64,000 nt of DNA from Berberis thunbergii (GCA_003290165.1 QNQO01001151.1:248001-312000); one strand, 5' to 3'; positions 52,466 to 64,000 are shown, counted from the stretch's first letter. Translations and numbers: made by a program. The notes: a model not told the origin generated them from the sequence alone.

Positions 52466-54519
52466 GGGGTTCTAACTAATTAATGAAGATAGTGTTTGTA
52501 ATATACCAATGTTAGAGGTGTTCATTATAAATAAAGAAATAAAGAGGTTCTTTAAGTTGTACTCATACATGGTGTGCCTAAAATACTCATGAAACATTTT
52601 ATTAATAGTATCTCCCTCCTGGCTAGGATTGTGAAAAATGTGAATTTGAAATGCAATTATTTGATTTTATAAATGTAGTAAAGTATGAATAGTGTTTCCC
52701 CTTCAAAAGATATTAGAACTTTGTCACTTTTTACCCTTCTTTTGATTTTTCTTGTAAATATTATAAAGTTTGGAGAGTAAAATTAGAAACCAAAAGTTGT
52801 AGAGTTGAAGACATAACACTATTTATCCAAGATTTTTGTTGTTATAATAGTTTAAATTACTAAAAACCAGGGAATGTCAAATTTCAACAAGTCTCCACAA
52901 TTCTTTCATCATTGCAAAACAAAAAAACTATCCAATTTCTTAAACCTTCACAATATTTTGTAATATTGATCATTTGAAACGTTGATTGAGTTTGTGGTTA
53001 TTAGCTTAATCTCGTTCCTCGTCGATATTGCTTTAAGAATTTAATTCATCATTAATTGTTTTCCAATGTTTTCAATATGAATAATTGGGTAGAATGAAAG
53101 GTTTCCATGTTATAGTATCAATGTCCTATCATTTGCAAAAACACCATACAAAACAACTGCTTATATGATTTTTTAGCGCAAGTCGTTTCTTGTATCACTG
53201 TAGAGCTTATAATGTCACTATAAGTAGTAGGCAATAGATAGTACTATGATAGTTAACCTTCATCCCCAAGAACAAATATGACCCCCCTTTATGAGTTTTG
53301 AGGATAAGCATAAATAAATCAAATAGGTTGAAAGTGGAGTTGCAAAGTTTCCGTATGCGATCCCAAAGAAATGTGAGAGTAAGATGTGATAAATGTCAAA
53401 TAATATCATTTTAGTATTCTTCTAATGACATTTATAACATTATTCTTGGAAAATAAATTATATTTTCTTCATATAGTTGCAAATTTCACATTTCAAGTGT
53501 ATTTATGCGTTTTCATGTAATATCACAACATTATTGCAGTTCGATGAAAAATGCATGTTAATGTGCTTCGAAAACCCTCTAAATTTATATTTTTATAGTT
53601 AGCAAATTTTGCAATTATATTAATAGATATTTTATTTATAATTTTCAAGTTGGAACCCAAAGCTTGATGAGAAGATTCCAGAAACATATTTGAAGTTACG
53701 GGCAAATTCATAAAATTAATCAAAGTCAAATCCTACACAAAGTCCAACCACACATACTCATGACCCATTTGCACCATAAAACCCAAGCTCATATTAATTA
53801 GAGTATCATTATCCAACATCTCTCATTCCATGTTGAACTCTTCTACTAGGACTTTTACACAAACATCTCTTTTAAGTATTGTGTTATTTTCTATTTCAAA
53901 ACCACTACTTTTAGCCTTATTAAATATAGTTCAATTGAAACACTAAGTTTCCCTTTTCCAATCAAACTCAACCCAACTTCTCCGCAACCAATCATTATAT
54001 CTAAACCCAAGAAGTTGGATTCACAAAGTACAAGACAAGATTTATGCAAATTAGAAGACTTCAAGAGCTTTATGTTTTAGAAATTTTATCTCATGGTATA
54101 ATTGTCTATAAATAAGGGTTTTATTCTCATATCTAGGAAGCTTAATGGGTAGAAAGAATACCAATTGTTAGGAGCAAGTACTCTAGAACACAAGTTTGTA
54201 AGTTTCATTTTTTTTATTAATAAATAATGTTTGATTTTTATTATTTTTATTTTCTTTTTCTATAAGTTGGTTGCTTAATCTCTTCCATCTCAAAAGAGAG
54301 ATGCAACCACAATGGTTAAAATATAAGTGATGTCTGTGTTATTCTACTTATATTTATTATGTCAATAATTGTTTGATAGTCTAATAGCTAAATCTTTTAG
54401 ATGGAGAGTTGGAGTGTGCAGTTTCACATCAAGATGAAATTACTCACACTTTTCTTCTAGGTTTATATTGCATAAAAAAATACAATGAAGATTCTTTGTG
54501 TTTGCCTTAAGTGGTAATT

Positions 54520-56986
54520 TTATTATTATTATTATTATTTTAATAAAACCTCCAGTGGGGAGGGGCAACTATGGGATGCCAGACCTTTATTACTCATACA
54601 AAAAAATCGATTTACAATCAAAACGTGGGTACATTACGACTTTACCCGTATTAAAACCAAAACAAAATTTTGACCAAATACTGTGCCCAATCTAAATTAT
54701 GCAACCACCAATCACAAAACTGTCTATCAAGCCTTGGAAGCTAAAGACCCATTAAAAAAGAAAAACCAAATGCACCTCCCCGCTCGATACACATCCTCGC
54801 TCCTGCAGCGCCAGCGGCACCGTGCAAACTAGAGTATACCTTACAGAACCCATGCAGAAAGCACCTTTCAGACGGAGAGAACCAGCTCCGGCAAACCAGA
54901 GTGGACCTCGCACCAGCAGCTCCCATAGACGGAGATAACCAGCTCCGGCAGAGGGAAAAACTCGCTCCTACATCTCGAAACAGAGTGCAATCAAACCTAA
55001 AAAACCAGAGTGAAAAAAACAGGGTGCTGCATCTCTGTTTATCCTTGAAAATAGAGTGAAAAACATAGTGCATCACCCAGTCTTTGCAGTATTTGGCCTG
55101 GCCGATCTTGGACGATGTTATGACTCCATCATCCCGCAAACCAGCCTCGTCCCTGCAGAGAAGCTGTCGCGAAAAGTTGCCCCTACTCGCGGCTGTGGCA
55201 GATCACGTCTCTGCCCAACAAAAGCCAGAGCCACTAAATGAAGAGCTGCCTCTATCCTTCCCCTTGGCGGATGTACGCCGTATGCCTTCGGTCCAGTGCA
55301 ATCAAACCTGCCACTCGCCTAGGAAAATCATTTGGACCGAAAGAAACAGTCCTATAGTCTCGTTGAGTTCTATCCGCTAACGCATCCGCCACCGCGTTGG
55401 CCTCTCTATAGATATGGTGGCAATCTAACGTCATTATTGCCGCCAACAACTTGATTTCCTTCAATATATTCTCCAATTGCCAAGGGATTTTAAAGTTTTT
55501 CTTAAACCAGCCACAAACAAGCTCCGAGTCCATTTGAACTACCACCTTTTTAAAACCCAATGAGAGACAAAGGCGAAGGCCCTCAGCTAAAGCCTAAATT
55601 TCCGCTTTATTGTTAGAGCCTGCACCAAAAAAAATTGCTTCCCCACAATACAGCGACCCCTAGAGTCTCTAATGATCACACCTTCGAAGGCCTTGTTCTT
55701 ACGGGAAGACCATCCACATTAAGAGCAACGAATTCTGACGGCAGGGGATGCCAAAAAACACTTCTAACTAACTTCTTTACAACTGGGAGCGCCGGTAGCC
55801 CCAAAGCTTGTAATGGAGCCTTGTCATGACTAACTTGTTTAGGAGTTATAAAATTGTTTGCCAAGCGCAGAGTACGTTTAATGTTCAAAATCACAAAAGC
55901 AGGATTTGGGGAAGCATTTTCATATACGCACTTGCACCTTTGTTTCCAAATTTCCCATAAAATCAACATAGGAGTAAGAAGGAATAACACACCTGTTTGC
56001 GAATTTCGTTTGACTCTCTTGAACCAAATTACAAGGACCGTGGAGATTTCTGTTGGTTTTCTTATATACACATCAAAAATCCGTTCAAAGTGTCTCCAAA
56101 CCTGCAGTGCCAATTCAAAGATTCGTGCTTTGGCGAATTGCAACATCTACATCTCGAGGCTAGACTCAAACCGCATCGTTATAACTCCCCATCAACTGGC
56201 ACTCCTCTACGGATTAATTTCCAAACAAAAACTGATATTCTGGAAAGAATAATGTCGTGCCAAATCATTTTACATAGTTCATTAACCTTCCCATGGCTCC
56301 GTAACATTTCATATGCCGACTGAAGGGAAAAAAACCCATTCGGGTTTGGAACCCATACACACTTGTCATCGCCATAGTCTTCACCACGTAATCTATCCGC
56401 AAAAAGACTATGTGCCAAGCTTCTGAGATCTGGATTAACCAATTCAAAATTTGTTAAAATCACCTTGCTTACCGAAGGCCAACAACTTTGACTAACCAAT
56501 GCCTCCGACCTCCTTAAAGAAGCTACCGTGTTCCAATTTTCCTCAAAAAAACTGATATTTTCCGTTCCAATATGCCAAAGCGAATTACTCAAAATAAGAG
56601 ATTTTCCAAGCATGATCTCTTTGAAAAATGGCGAAGACCCACCTTTCACAAGTTGACCATTCAACGCAACTCCATGCAACCAGTATTTGCTCCTCATAAA
56701 AGTAGCCCATAAAGAGTCCGAAGTAATTAGTCTCCAAAGAGCCTTGATACGAAAAGCCTTCATCACAACCGTCAAGTCTCTAACTCCCAAACCTTCTTCC
56801 TCCTATGGGAAACAGATATTGTCCCATGACACCCATTTTTTCTTCAGTCTTCCTTCAGAATCCCCCTAAAAGAAGTCCGCCAACAAACTATTAATCCGTG
56901 ATAAGACATTCCTAGGTACACACATGATACTAAAAATATAAATTGGAATCGAGCTAAGGACATGTTTGATCAAGACTAATCGTCCT
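54520..56986 (-). mobile_element. 5'-truncated LINE with 15-bp target duplication
   Basis: CCTTAAGTGGTAATT occurs exactly on both sides (54505-54519 and 56987-57001). On the minus strand the element begins within reverse transcriptase ('GGRLVLIKHVLSSIPIYIFS', thumb region), has the zf-RVT domain and RNase H, and ends in a TAA-repeat tail. Such a tail with 5' truncation is characteristic of plant L1 insertions. Confidence 0.92.
55252..56986 (-). pseudogene. LINE ORF2 C-terminal half: RT thumb, zf-RVT, RNase H
   Basis: Frame 56790-56179 has 'LWRLITSDSLWATFMRSKYW' and 'FSLQSAYEMLRSHGKVNELC', the region before and in the zf-RVT domain. Frame 56146-55676 has 'WEIWKQRCKCVYENASPNP'. Frame 55560-55252 has 'VVQMDSELVCGWFKKNF' and 'HIYREANAVADALADRTQRD', the RNase H D and H/D motifs. 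Stops (near 56804 and 56868) and frameshifts make it inactive. The 3' part to 54520 has no recognised domain. Confidence 0.85.
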
Positions 56987-57001
56987 CCTTAAGTGGTAAT
57001 T

Positions 57002-58055
57002 CATTGAATGCCTATTTGTATTTACATCTCGTGTAGAAAAGAAATTATAGGACTTGATAAGATTAATTGATTGGTTTAACAATTAGATAAGAACATTATT
57101 TCTTTTATGAAACCATGGTGGTGAACTCTTTTTTCCTTGATAGTTCACAATCATTGATTGTTTTCTTAAAATTGAATATTTTTAGCTTGTAGCTGATTTT
57201 AGACCAAGCTATTTTAAAATTTGTATTTCTCATGTCCTTGGTTTAGATTTAACTAAAAGTTTCCGCTGGGATTTTCTCTTGTTTTGGTTGATCCCTACTT
57301 ACCATTATGCTAGATTTTAGTATAATGCTTTATAGGTTTTGTATTGATTGGAGAGTCACAACGACATACTATCATGATATTTATCAAAAAATCAAAAAGC
57401 AAGTTCAATTTCCCTTGTTTATAGCCATAAAAAAGGAATTGGTTGGCTCATGCTTGGATCAAACTACTGTGACGTGTTGATGTCATTGGCTCAACTATAG
57501 TAGATGTGAGGACTTGCAAGATCCCTTGTAAAACACACATGTACACTGATCCCACTATCCAAAAAACAATCCATTCAAAACGAAGTTTAATATGAGGTAC
57601 TAGACATTATTCACATCCTATACTACACATCCGCGACTGTCATCACTAGGTTCAACAAGCCTTACACTGCGACTTGAATCCACAAGTTCCTCGATCTCAA
57701 TTCTACAACTTTATCATCCAGAATCCACTGGATCAACACACTTTAGAATCTACTGGAGCAAACACCCTAGAATTCACTGAGACAAACACCAAGGAATCCA
57801 CTTGGGAATATTCACCAAAGCTAGGACCAACTTAGAATAGGGCTTTGAATTTTTTTGGGGAGTTTTGTGCAATTTGGTTATTAACAAAAATGAATAAAAG
57901 AACATGTGGTTTGTATGAATTTTGAGTTTAAAAAAAATTATATTGACCTATATGAGTAATTTTGGATTTGTTGGGGTTTAAAACACAAACGAAGGGTATG
58001 AATATAAGCTTACCCTATAAAAACAATTGCTTTAGATATTAATGGTACACATAGC
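57002..58055. other. Spacer with possible LTR scrap and 24-bp repeats
   Basis: No gene supported. 'gttgatccctacttaccatta' near 57288 resembles the LTR-end word seen at the window start. Four imperfect ~24-bp units ('agaat.cactgga.caaacac') lie at 57719-57812. Confidence 0.5.
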
Positions 58056-58377
58056 TGTTATGTAACACCCTTACTTTTCCAATAACAATAAATAATTTAT
58101 GTTTCTAAAATTCAATTGAAATTGTGTTTCAAAATCTTTTTTGTTTGACAACTAGTATTTTTCGAAATTCAGTTAACTTTCTTACCTTCCGAATCTCGGT
58201 ACGAGATTCCATTTAACGTGTGTATAATGTAACACCCCTAAATTTCATAAAGATAATTTATTTTATTTTTAATTAAATAAAATAGGGTTACATTTAATTG
58301 AATGTGAAATTTGAAATTAGGGTTTTATTTGGTGAGTTTAGAAGGTGGGTGCTTTTAGAAGTTCGGTGGGGGCGAAT

Positions 58378-58412
58378 AGCCACCCACCATATAAATATAT
58401 ATATATATATAC
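58378..58412 (+). promoter_or_regulatory. TATA-rich promoter-like site of the LTR
   Basis: 'ccaccatataaatatatata' precedes a C/T-rich leader-like tract, the usual order at the U3/R border of long gypsy LTRs. It lies 190 bp upstream of the chimeric frame and on its strand. Confidence 0.5.
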
Positions 58413-58579
58413 AAACAAACAAAACCCTGTTTTTACTTCCTCCTTTTCCCTTTCTTTCGTTTCTTCTTTCTCCTTCCCTTTCTTCGCGATTTCTTCTCCT
58501 CTGGCGGCTCTGGGAATGGTGGTGGTGATCCTGTTGGTGTGTGTGTGATGGGGAAGGAAGTAGAGCGAGAGAGGATTGA

Positions 58580-59188
58580 TTGGATTCAACGTTGATTCTT
58601 CTTCATCAACTGTTCTTCTTCTTCGATTTTCGATGTGCAAAAGGGTGGAGGCGAACGAGGACTGTGAGGGAGATGAAGCAGATGATGAGATCCGAGCAAT
58701 TGTTGCAAGGGTGTGGATGCATGAACCTGATCCAAGTTCTTTTGACCATCAGCATGCGAAACCCGGTGCAACAGTTTCTTCAAGCGCCACTGTATCAAGG
58801 TTTTGCAAATCCAGCAGTGTTGTCGCTTCTCAGCAATGTCGCGCGAGCAGCATTGGGTCTGGGCGTTGGCACGACTGTGGTGAACTCAACTCTCTACACC
58901 GTGGATGGAGGAGCTGAAAAGGTTTCGCTTTGGGGGCTTGTAGCATTGGTGTTTCGGATTATGAGGTCTGGAAACAGGCCTATGAAGCGGCTGTTAGTGT
59001 TGATTAATCTGAATGTGGCTTATTCTACTGCAGAGTTGTTGATTGGTCTCCTAACTGGCCAAGTAGGTGAGTTCATGACTTATTGTGAAAGTTTGTATAT
59101 TTTTGTTGGTGTTTGCGTAGTTGTAGTGTCTTTGGTTGTCGATGAAATTTATGAAGAAGATAGGGTTGAAAGACGCATAATCAGCTAA
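58580..59188 (+). CDS. Chimeric open frame: prohibitin piece fused to metal-tolerance-protein piece
   Basis: The 202-residue frame contains, from about residue 75, 'LLSNVARAALGLG' and 'STLYTVDGG', the N-terminal membrane-anchor region of plant prohibitins (inner mitochondrial membrane scaffolds). It then joins in frame to 'VFRIMRSGNRPMKRLL' and 'NLNVAYSTAELLIGLLTGQV', the first transmembrane segments of a cation-diffusion (MTP5-like) zinc transporter. A donor-like GTAG|GTGAGT at the end of the MTP piece is read through, giving a hydrophobic tail. Residues 1-74 are unassigned. Whether it is expressed is unknown. No complete domain of either parent is present. Confidence 0.55.
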   Translation: MDSTLILLHQLFFFFDFRCAKGWRRTRTVREMKQMMRSEQLLQGCGCMNLIQVLLTISMRNPVQQFLQAPLYQGFANPAVLSLLSNVARAALGLGVGTTVVNSTLYTVDGGAEKVSLWGLVALVFRIMRSGNRPMKRLLVLINLNVAYSTAELLIGLLTGQVGEFMTYCESLYIFVGVCVVVVSLVVDEIYEEDRVERRIIS

Positions 59189-59699
59189 GTTAATTTTTAG
59201 TATTGTTTGTCTAGTTGTAATATCTTTGGTTCTTGATGGAATTTATGTAGATGGGTAATGTGAAAAGACACCTAATGGGATTCAGCTAAGTTAATTTGTT
59301 TTTGTTGTGTTCCAAGCTAGCTGAACCACTGATTGGATACTTGTAGGTTTATATTATATTGATAATTCTCAGTTCTCACATTGGATTAGCTAATTGTAAG
59401 CTGAAGACAAGTAATAGTCTAATAGAAACACTGAATTATGAAAATTGAAAATGGACATTGTGTATTTTTTTAATGGAAATTGTTTGGTTAGCATGCTCTT
59501 TTGTTCAAGAAGGTACAAAAATGAAAATAGATCAATGAATAAAATAGCCACAAAGAAAATAAAAAAATATATGTATTGACCAATTGAAGTTGGCTTGATA
59601 TTTAAGGAAACCAACAAAGCGAACAAGGGGTAAACCAGTGACAGCTTCGCGTTGTTAGAATCAGTGAGATTAAGGTCTTTCAGTGCGATAAAGTATTTG

Positions 59700-59835
59700 T
59701 TGGTTTTCAAACCAGTGAGATCTAATTATGGGATAGAGGTTAAAGGAAAACGTGTTGGTATTTCAGCTAGTCAGGATAGTGACACACTTTATGTGGGCAA
59801 CATTTGCAAAACGTGGACAAAAGAAAATGTACTTG
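59700..59835 (+). pseudogene. RRM-protein (hnRNP Q-like) fragment
   Basis: The frame contains 'EVKGKRVGISASQDSDTLYV' followed by 'GNICKTWTKEN', the linker and start of the second or later RNA-recognition motif in plant hnRNP Q-like proteins. It stops after about 40 residues at a junction with helicase sequence in another frame. Confidence 0.65.
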
Positions 59836-59900
59836 ATGCCTTGTGCCCAGACTGGGTCTGGGAAGACTGCGGCGTTTTGCTTTCCTATTATCAGTGAGTT
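59836..59900 (+). pseudogene. DEAD-box helicase motif I fragment
   Basis: 'MPCAQTGSGKTAAFCFPIIS' is the Walker A region (motif I) of a DEAD-box RNA helicase of the DDX3/Ded1-like group. Only about 21 codons are present, in a frame shifted by one relative to the RRM piece, and intron-like T/C-rich sequence follows. Confidence 0.75.
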
Positions 59901-61593
59901 TCTTCATTCTTTCTCTTTTACTGTGAGTTTCTTCATTTCTTTCTCTTCTACTTTGAGTCATTCTTTTCTATCAGTTTGCCTATGTTGTGTTACTTGTTTC
60001 TTGTTCTACTTGCTGTCTTTTGATGAGTAGAGTATATATTAAATAGTACCCTTTTTAGATAATCTGTTGGATTGTTTGATTTGTTGATTGGGTGGCTGGT
60101 TCATGTTGTCCTTGAAAAACTAGAATATTCCCAATTTACAAAATAGAATGGGTTTTGTTTGTGAGAATGAGTTTGAGTTCTTTGTTTATTTTGTTCATGT
60201 TTGGGGTCACCCATGTTTACCATTTTATTGATTGGGTGTGACTTTGTTTGGTTGACGTTTGAATGGTTGATGAATATTAATGCGAGATTTGTATGCATAT
60301 TGACTTGTTTATGCATTATGAAGAATTTGGATATTTGAATCAAGGAGTGGCTTGATTGCCATATTGTTACATAGCATGATTAATGAATATGCTATGTTTT
60401 CCCCAAAAATGTGGGTGAATGGATTGTGAATCAATTCATGTATGACAAAATGTCATTGTGGAAGAATTCTGAATTATGAAAATAAATGATAATGGTAAGC
60501 CTTGATTTCTGAAAATATAAACCACTTGGGCTTGTATCACTTAGAACTACCACATCTCTTTTGTTTGCTATTTCCCCTCTCTTACTAGAAAAACTAAATG
60601 ACCAGTGGGTCGTCTTGTGGAGTTGGGGCACCCATTTCTTACTAGAGAAACTAAAATAACCTTCGGGTTAGTCTTGCGGAAATGTGGTGAGTTTGTATGC
60701 CTAAAATAGGCTTTGATATTTATCTGTCAAAAATGTGACGTGAGTTTATGCGCATTGATAGCCCAAGGGTGGCTTTTGGTACTCATATAGTTAGGGGTAT
60801 CCGCGATGCATGTCTGTATGTGATGTCCCCACTTAGGCATGGATGACAGAGTAGTCCTCCTTTATATGAGAGAGACATACGGGCATGTATGTTCGGCACG
60901 GAGGTGGTGCGAATGTGGTATCGTCTAAGTGATCAATCCGTTAAAAAGATGAACCTAATTCAAATAAAAAGAATAAATTACATTGCATTGTTTCTAATCC
61001 TTTTTATGCAGGATGACAAGTCCACTAATATTTCTGCAGGTCCGACTTGCCATAGTCAACTCCTATAGGGTAAGTACAGGTAAATGCATATTTACATATT
61101 AGGATGATGAAATGATTGCCTCGTTGAGGAACTAAATTCTTTGGACTGTGTTTTCTTACATCACACCTTTGCCTCGTTGAGGAACTACCTATTGGTGTGA
61201 TGGTTTGTTGTTTGTGTTTCGCTTGATGTTTATCACGTGCGATTTTATTGATTTTTGGGATGAAGATTTCTCACACCAGCTTTATTGCTGACCCAAGTGA
61301 GCTTTTGCTTCTTGGGTACATTCCTTTGGGAATGTAGCCAATTAGCTTTTCAGGTTTAGAAGCTTTTGAGCAGCGTTACGGGAGTTCCGCTAGTGGGGCT
61401 AGCGACGTCGGTTATTCCTGGTTAGAATTTTGTATAAATTTTAGTTTGCTCCTATTTTCTAAACTATATTTGTCATTGCTGCTAAATGTTTATGTTGTTA
61501 TTGAATTTCACGTCCCGAGTTTTGGGAAAACGGATAATCCTACGTGGATTTTAGGATTTCGTTTTTCTTCGAAAATCGGGGCGTGACATGTTA

Positions 61594-62995
61594 TGTATGC
61601 AAAATTTTAATTTTAGCAACATATTATCATATTATAAAATTATTAGACAATTAAATATGTGGATGAAATTGGTGCATGTAACTTTCTTCGTAAAAAAACC
61701 TTTGTCCTCGGATCCAACCCCTTAGATAAATTGTAAGAATAACCTTTGTTTCATTTATGTTGTGTTATTCCAGGAACCAAAATTTAGAAATATATTCACC
61801 TTGATTTTTTTACTCTTACAAATTTTTTAATTAGATAAACAATTTTAAAGATATTAGTAATTTTAAGAGTGTACATCATTAAGTGTTAAGAGATAATGGG
61901 GAACATGAATGAGATAAATTTTAGGTGAAATTTTAAAATTCAGAATTTTTAAAATTGTAATCTTAAATTTATTTATTTATTTATGTTTTTCCTTGAAGGT
62001 AATTTTTGGAATCCAAAAATTTTGACGGTAAGAGAGCCCAGTTTCGACATTTAGATAAGAATCATGGATAGATGTAGAATGCAATATAAGTCCTTTTTAT
62101 TAACACAACTACAAAGATCATTGTTAAAAAAATTAAATTCTTTTGCTCAAAGATTATAATTGAGCTGTGAATGAAAGAATTGTAATGGAGATTTCACAAT
62201 ACTCTTCTTCTTCCTCATGACAAAGACATCCTTACATTTAGGTTTATTAGATTAAGATCAATTCAGGTGGGTCATGGAATTTGTTTGCTAATAAAAGTTT
62301 TTTTTTTTTAAATTTCTCAAGATTAAGTGAAAAAATTTGTATGTAACAAAAAGAAGAGAACGGGTGATGTTGCCGTGGGAAAATGTAGTTGTTTTTAATA
62401 GTGTGCTATGAATAGATTGACTCCAACGAGAGGAGATGAATGCAAGTTTCAATAATCAGTAGTGTGTTTGGCAGCAAAGGAAGGAAATTGTAGAATCCTC
62501 GAATGCTCAGCTCACGGATGAGTTTGAAGTCTGAAGAAACCACCCGTGACTAAGATGATATGCTGATTTGGGAATAAGGAAGGCGTGAGGAGTGGTGAAG
62601 AAACCCAATCAACAAGAGCCACAACCCTACTTCATTCCTTGTTTGATTGATAAAATTCTCTGATAGAGACCACAAAAATTATGCTGCGCTTGGTTCACGC
62701 GCATTACTACATTGTATGGTGCTGCATGTGAGTGAGAGAGATGCTAAAAGAAAAGTTCCATGGACTATATAGGGCTAGGTAGGGAACAAAAATGTCTCAA
62801 TCATACATGGATCACAAAGCCTACTAATTGCAAAGCACAACTGCCCAAGCAATATTTGTCAGCTGTTTGTGAGACCCTACAAATAATGACTAAATTTTTA
62901 GATGCGACCATAGCAATTAGAATTAACTCTATTCCAAGAAAGTAGTGTACGTCTCTGCAACAACACAGTCGTAGTGAATGTGCATGAAAAAGTCA
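61594..62995. other. A+T-rich spacer
   Basis: No gene supported. 62490-62760 is less A+T-rich but has no recognisable frame. Confidence 0.5.
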
Positions 62996-62996
62996 T

Positions 62997-64000
62997 TTTT
63001 TTTGGTAAATATGGCATATTATTAATCAAACTAAATTACATAGATTGCGTCCAGCAGTGGAACCTAAAACATGTGCTTCACTATTAAGTGCATGTGGAAT
63101 ATAATTACAAGTCCAAAGGAAGAAGTGACATAACTGACCTAATACTATGAATAAGTGGTATCCACATCCAACAGAAGTCAGGCTGCTGATCATCCAAGTC
63201 AGAAAGCAAAAGAAAATGTAGCACACCACTGTCTCCCAGTACAATCCTTGTCGACCACTTTTTGGCCTGAATAAGCAAGAGTGCGTCTTCAGCAGCAAAA
63301 AACTCGGCCATCATATTGCCCAAAACACGGCCTAGGATCACGTCTGCCAGTCTGGCACGTATCCTACCAAGAGCATCCACCGCTACAACTCCAAAAGCTC
63401 CCTACTGTGAAAAGGCATATAAACAGGCATCGTAAGTCACCAATAGCATCTCAAAAGGAAGTGAAGTAGGAATAGTGGTACAACACAAGGAATTGAGCCT
63501 ATGTGATCCAGTCGCTTGAAGCTGGTCATGGATAATATGGAGTCGAGGATATTGAGAGTCGGAACCAGATAATGGATGGGGATTGGGGATGAAAGGTTGG
63601 GAATGGGGGCAGGGGTGTGGCTCGACCATGACTGTTTCCAAAGGATGATGAAGTGAAAATGATTCCGCTATCTCGGTATTTGTATTAAAGGGACTCGAGT
63701 ACCATTGCTTGTACCATTTGGACCAAGTATGGTTGACATTTCGAGTGAACTGTTGAAAGGACAGTTTAGCTTTGTGGAAAATGAAGTCGTTTCGAGTCTG
63801 CCAGATAACTAAGATGACCGCCGTGAACTGAGAGAACATCTCCTCCCGGAGAAGTGGATGAGCTTTCGCAGACTCCCAAACAAAGTGGTGGCAACCTTGG
63901 ATGGTTTGATGAAAGGAATTATCCATGCTCCAATTGAGTGGGAAAGGGGAGATCAACCATAGTTTGTGAACTATGGGGCATTGGAAGAAGAGATGGAAGA
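62997..64000 (-). mobile_element. LINE 3' end, running off the window
   Basis: On the minus strand the RNase H region ends with an A-run (T8 at 62997-63004). The body continues past 64000. It is a different family from the copy at 54.5 kb because its tail is poly(A) and not TAA repeats. The matching target duplication lies outside the window. Confidence 0.75.
63026..63956 (-). pseudogene. LINE ORF2 end: zf-RVT tail and RNase H
   Basis: Frame 63956-63402 has 'FTAVILVIWQTRNDFIFHKA', the linker after zf-RVT, and reaches 'VTYDACLYAF', the first RNase H aspartate region. An in-frame TAG follows, then the same frame continues with 'AVDALGRIRARLADVILGRV' and 'MMAEFFAAEDALLLIQAKKW', the catalytic Glu helix. 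A second frame has 'YIPHALNSEAHVLGSTAGRN', the final His/Asp segment. One stop and one frameshift make it inactive. Confidence 0.8.

Larger units (their letters stand above)
50901..54504. other. A+T-rich intergenic region
   Basis: No gene supported apart from the tandem repeat and MITE remnant listed separately. A T-rich run lies near 54210-54260. Confidence 0.5.
58061..61588 (+). mobile_element. Apparent solo LTR carrying four host-gene fragments
   Basis: It starts TGTAACACCC and ends GGGGCGTGACA, the LTR ends used by Tekay/Del-type Ty3 elements. TGTTA flanks both sides (58056-58060 and 61589-61593), a 5-bp target duplication. A second TGTAACACCCC start lies at 58230. No internal retrotransposon domain follows. 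The part after 60.7 kb has a diverged relative at 10.68-11.17 kb, while 58.3-59.9 kb holds pieces of prohibitin, a metal-tolerance protein, an RRM protein and a DEAD-box helicase, all plus strand. Alternatively a second gene-capturing element is nested inside the LTR. Confidence 0.65.

Noticed and set aside
58061..61588. A TIR DNA transposon, since TGTAACACCCC and the inverse of the right end look alike
   Set aside because: The 5-bp duplication and the TG...CA ends with the GGGGCGTGACA word fit a Tekay/Del-type LTR better; similar LTR starts and ends explain the apparent inverted repeat.

Overview
This 64 kb window is nuclear DNA of a flowering plant, most likely a eudicot. It has split genes with GT-AG introns, plant gene families (PL4 rhamnogalacturonate lyase, CYP707A, PPR, DUF4283-type LINE ORF1), A+T-rich spacers, and dense nested LTR, LINE, hAT, CACTA and Mutator-type repeats. 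No species can be named from sequence alone.

Only one host gene looks intact. A secreted rhamnogalacturonate lyase (polysaccharide lyase family 4, minus strand) runs from its signal-peptide exon at 45,156 to its stop at 19,944. I could join 16 coding exons with consistent phases and no stop, giving about 700 residues spread over 25 kb. Its introns hold two ORF1-only LINEs in opposite orientation, a young gag-only LTR element, a gene-carrying TIR element with PPR pieces, a CACTA MITE, two hairpin Mutator-type MITEs, a hAT MITE, a 1.3 kb fold-back, a tRNA-derived SINE and two further TIR-like elements.

Layout: 0.2-7.2 kb is a decayed minus-strand Ty1-copia element whose gag is split by a 3.1 kb TIR element carrying TIP41-like exons and an RPS5 retrocopy. 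8.06-9.44 kb is a hAT element carrying a CYP707A exon. 9.4-12.4 kb is repeat debris. 12.4-19.8 kb is decayed copia sequence. 19.9-45.3 kb is the lyase gene. 45-54.5 kb is intergenic with simple and tandem repeats. 54.5-57.0 kb is a 5'-truncated LINE with a 15-bp target-site duplication. 58.06-61.59 kb is a 3.5 kb apparent solo LTR containing pieces of four unrelated genes (prohibitin, metal-tolerance protein, RRM protein, DEAD-box helicase). 63.0-64.0 kb is another LINE end running off the window.

The main theme is gene-fragment capture. Four elements of at least three structural types each carry pieces of host genes, and two of them share a promoter-like terminal region with a TATA motif that points into the captured genes. 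The second theme is that several insertions can be dated or proven from the window alone, by target-site duplications and by a local tandem duplication that preserves the empty sites of two MITEs.
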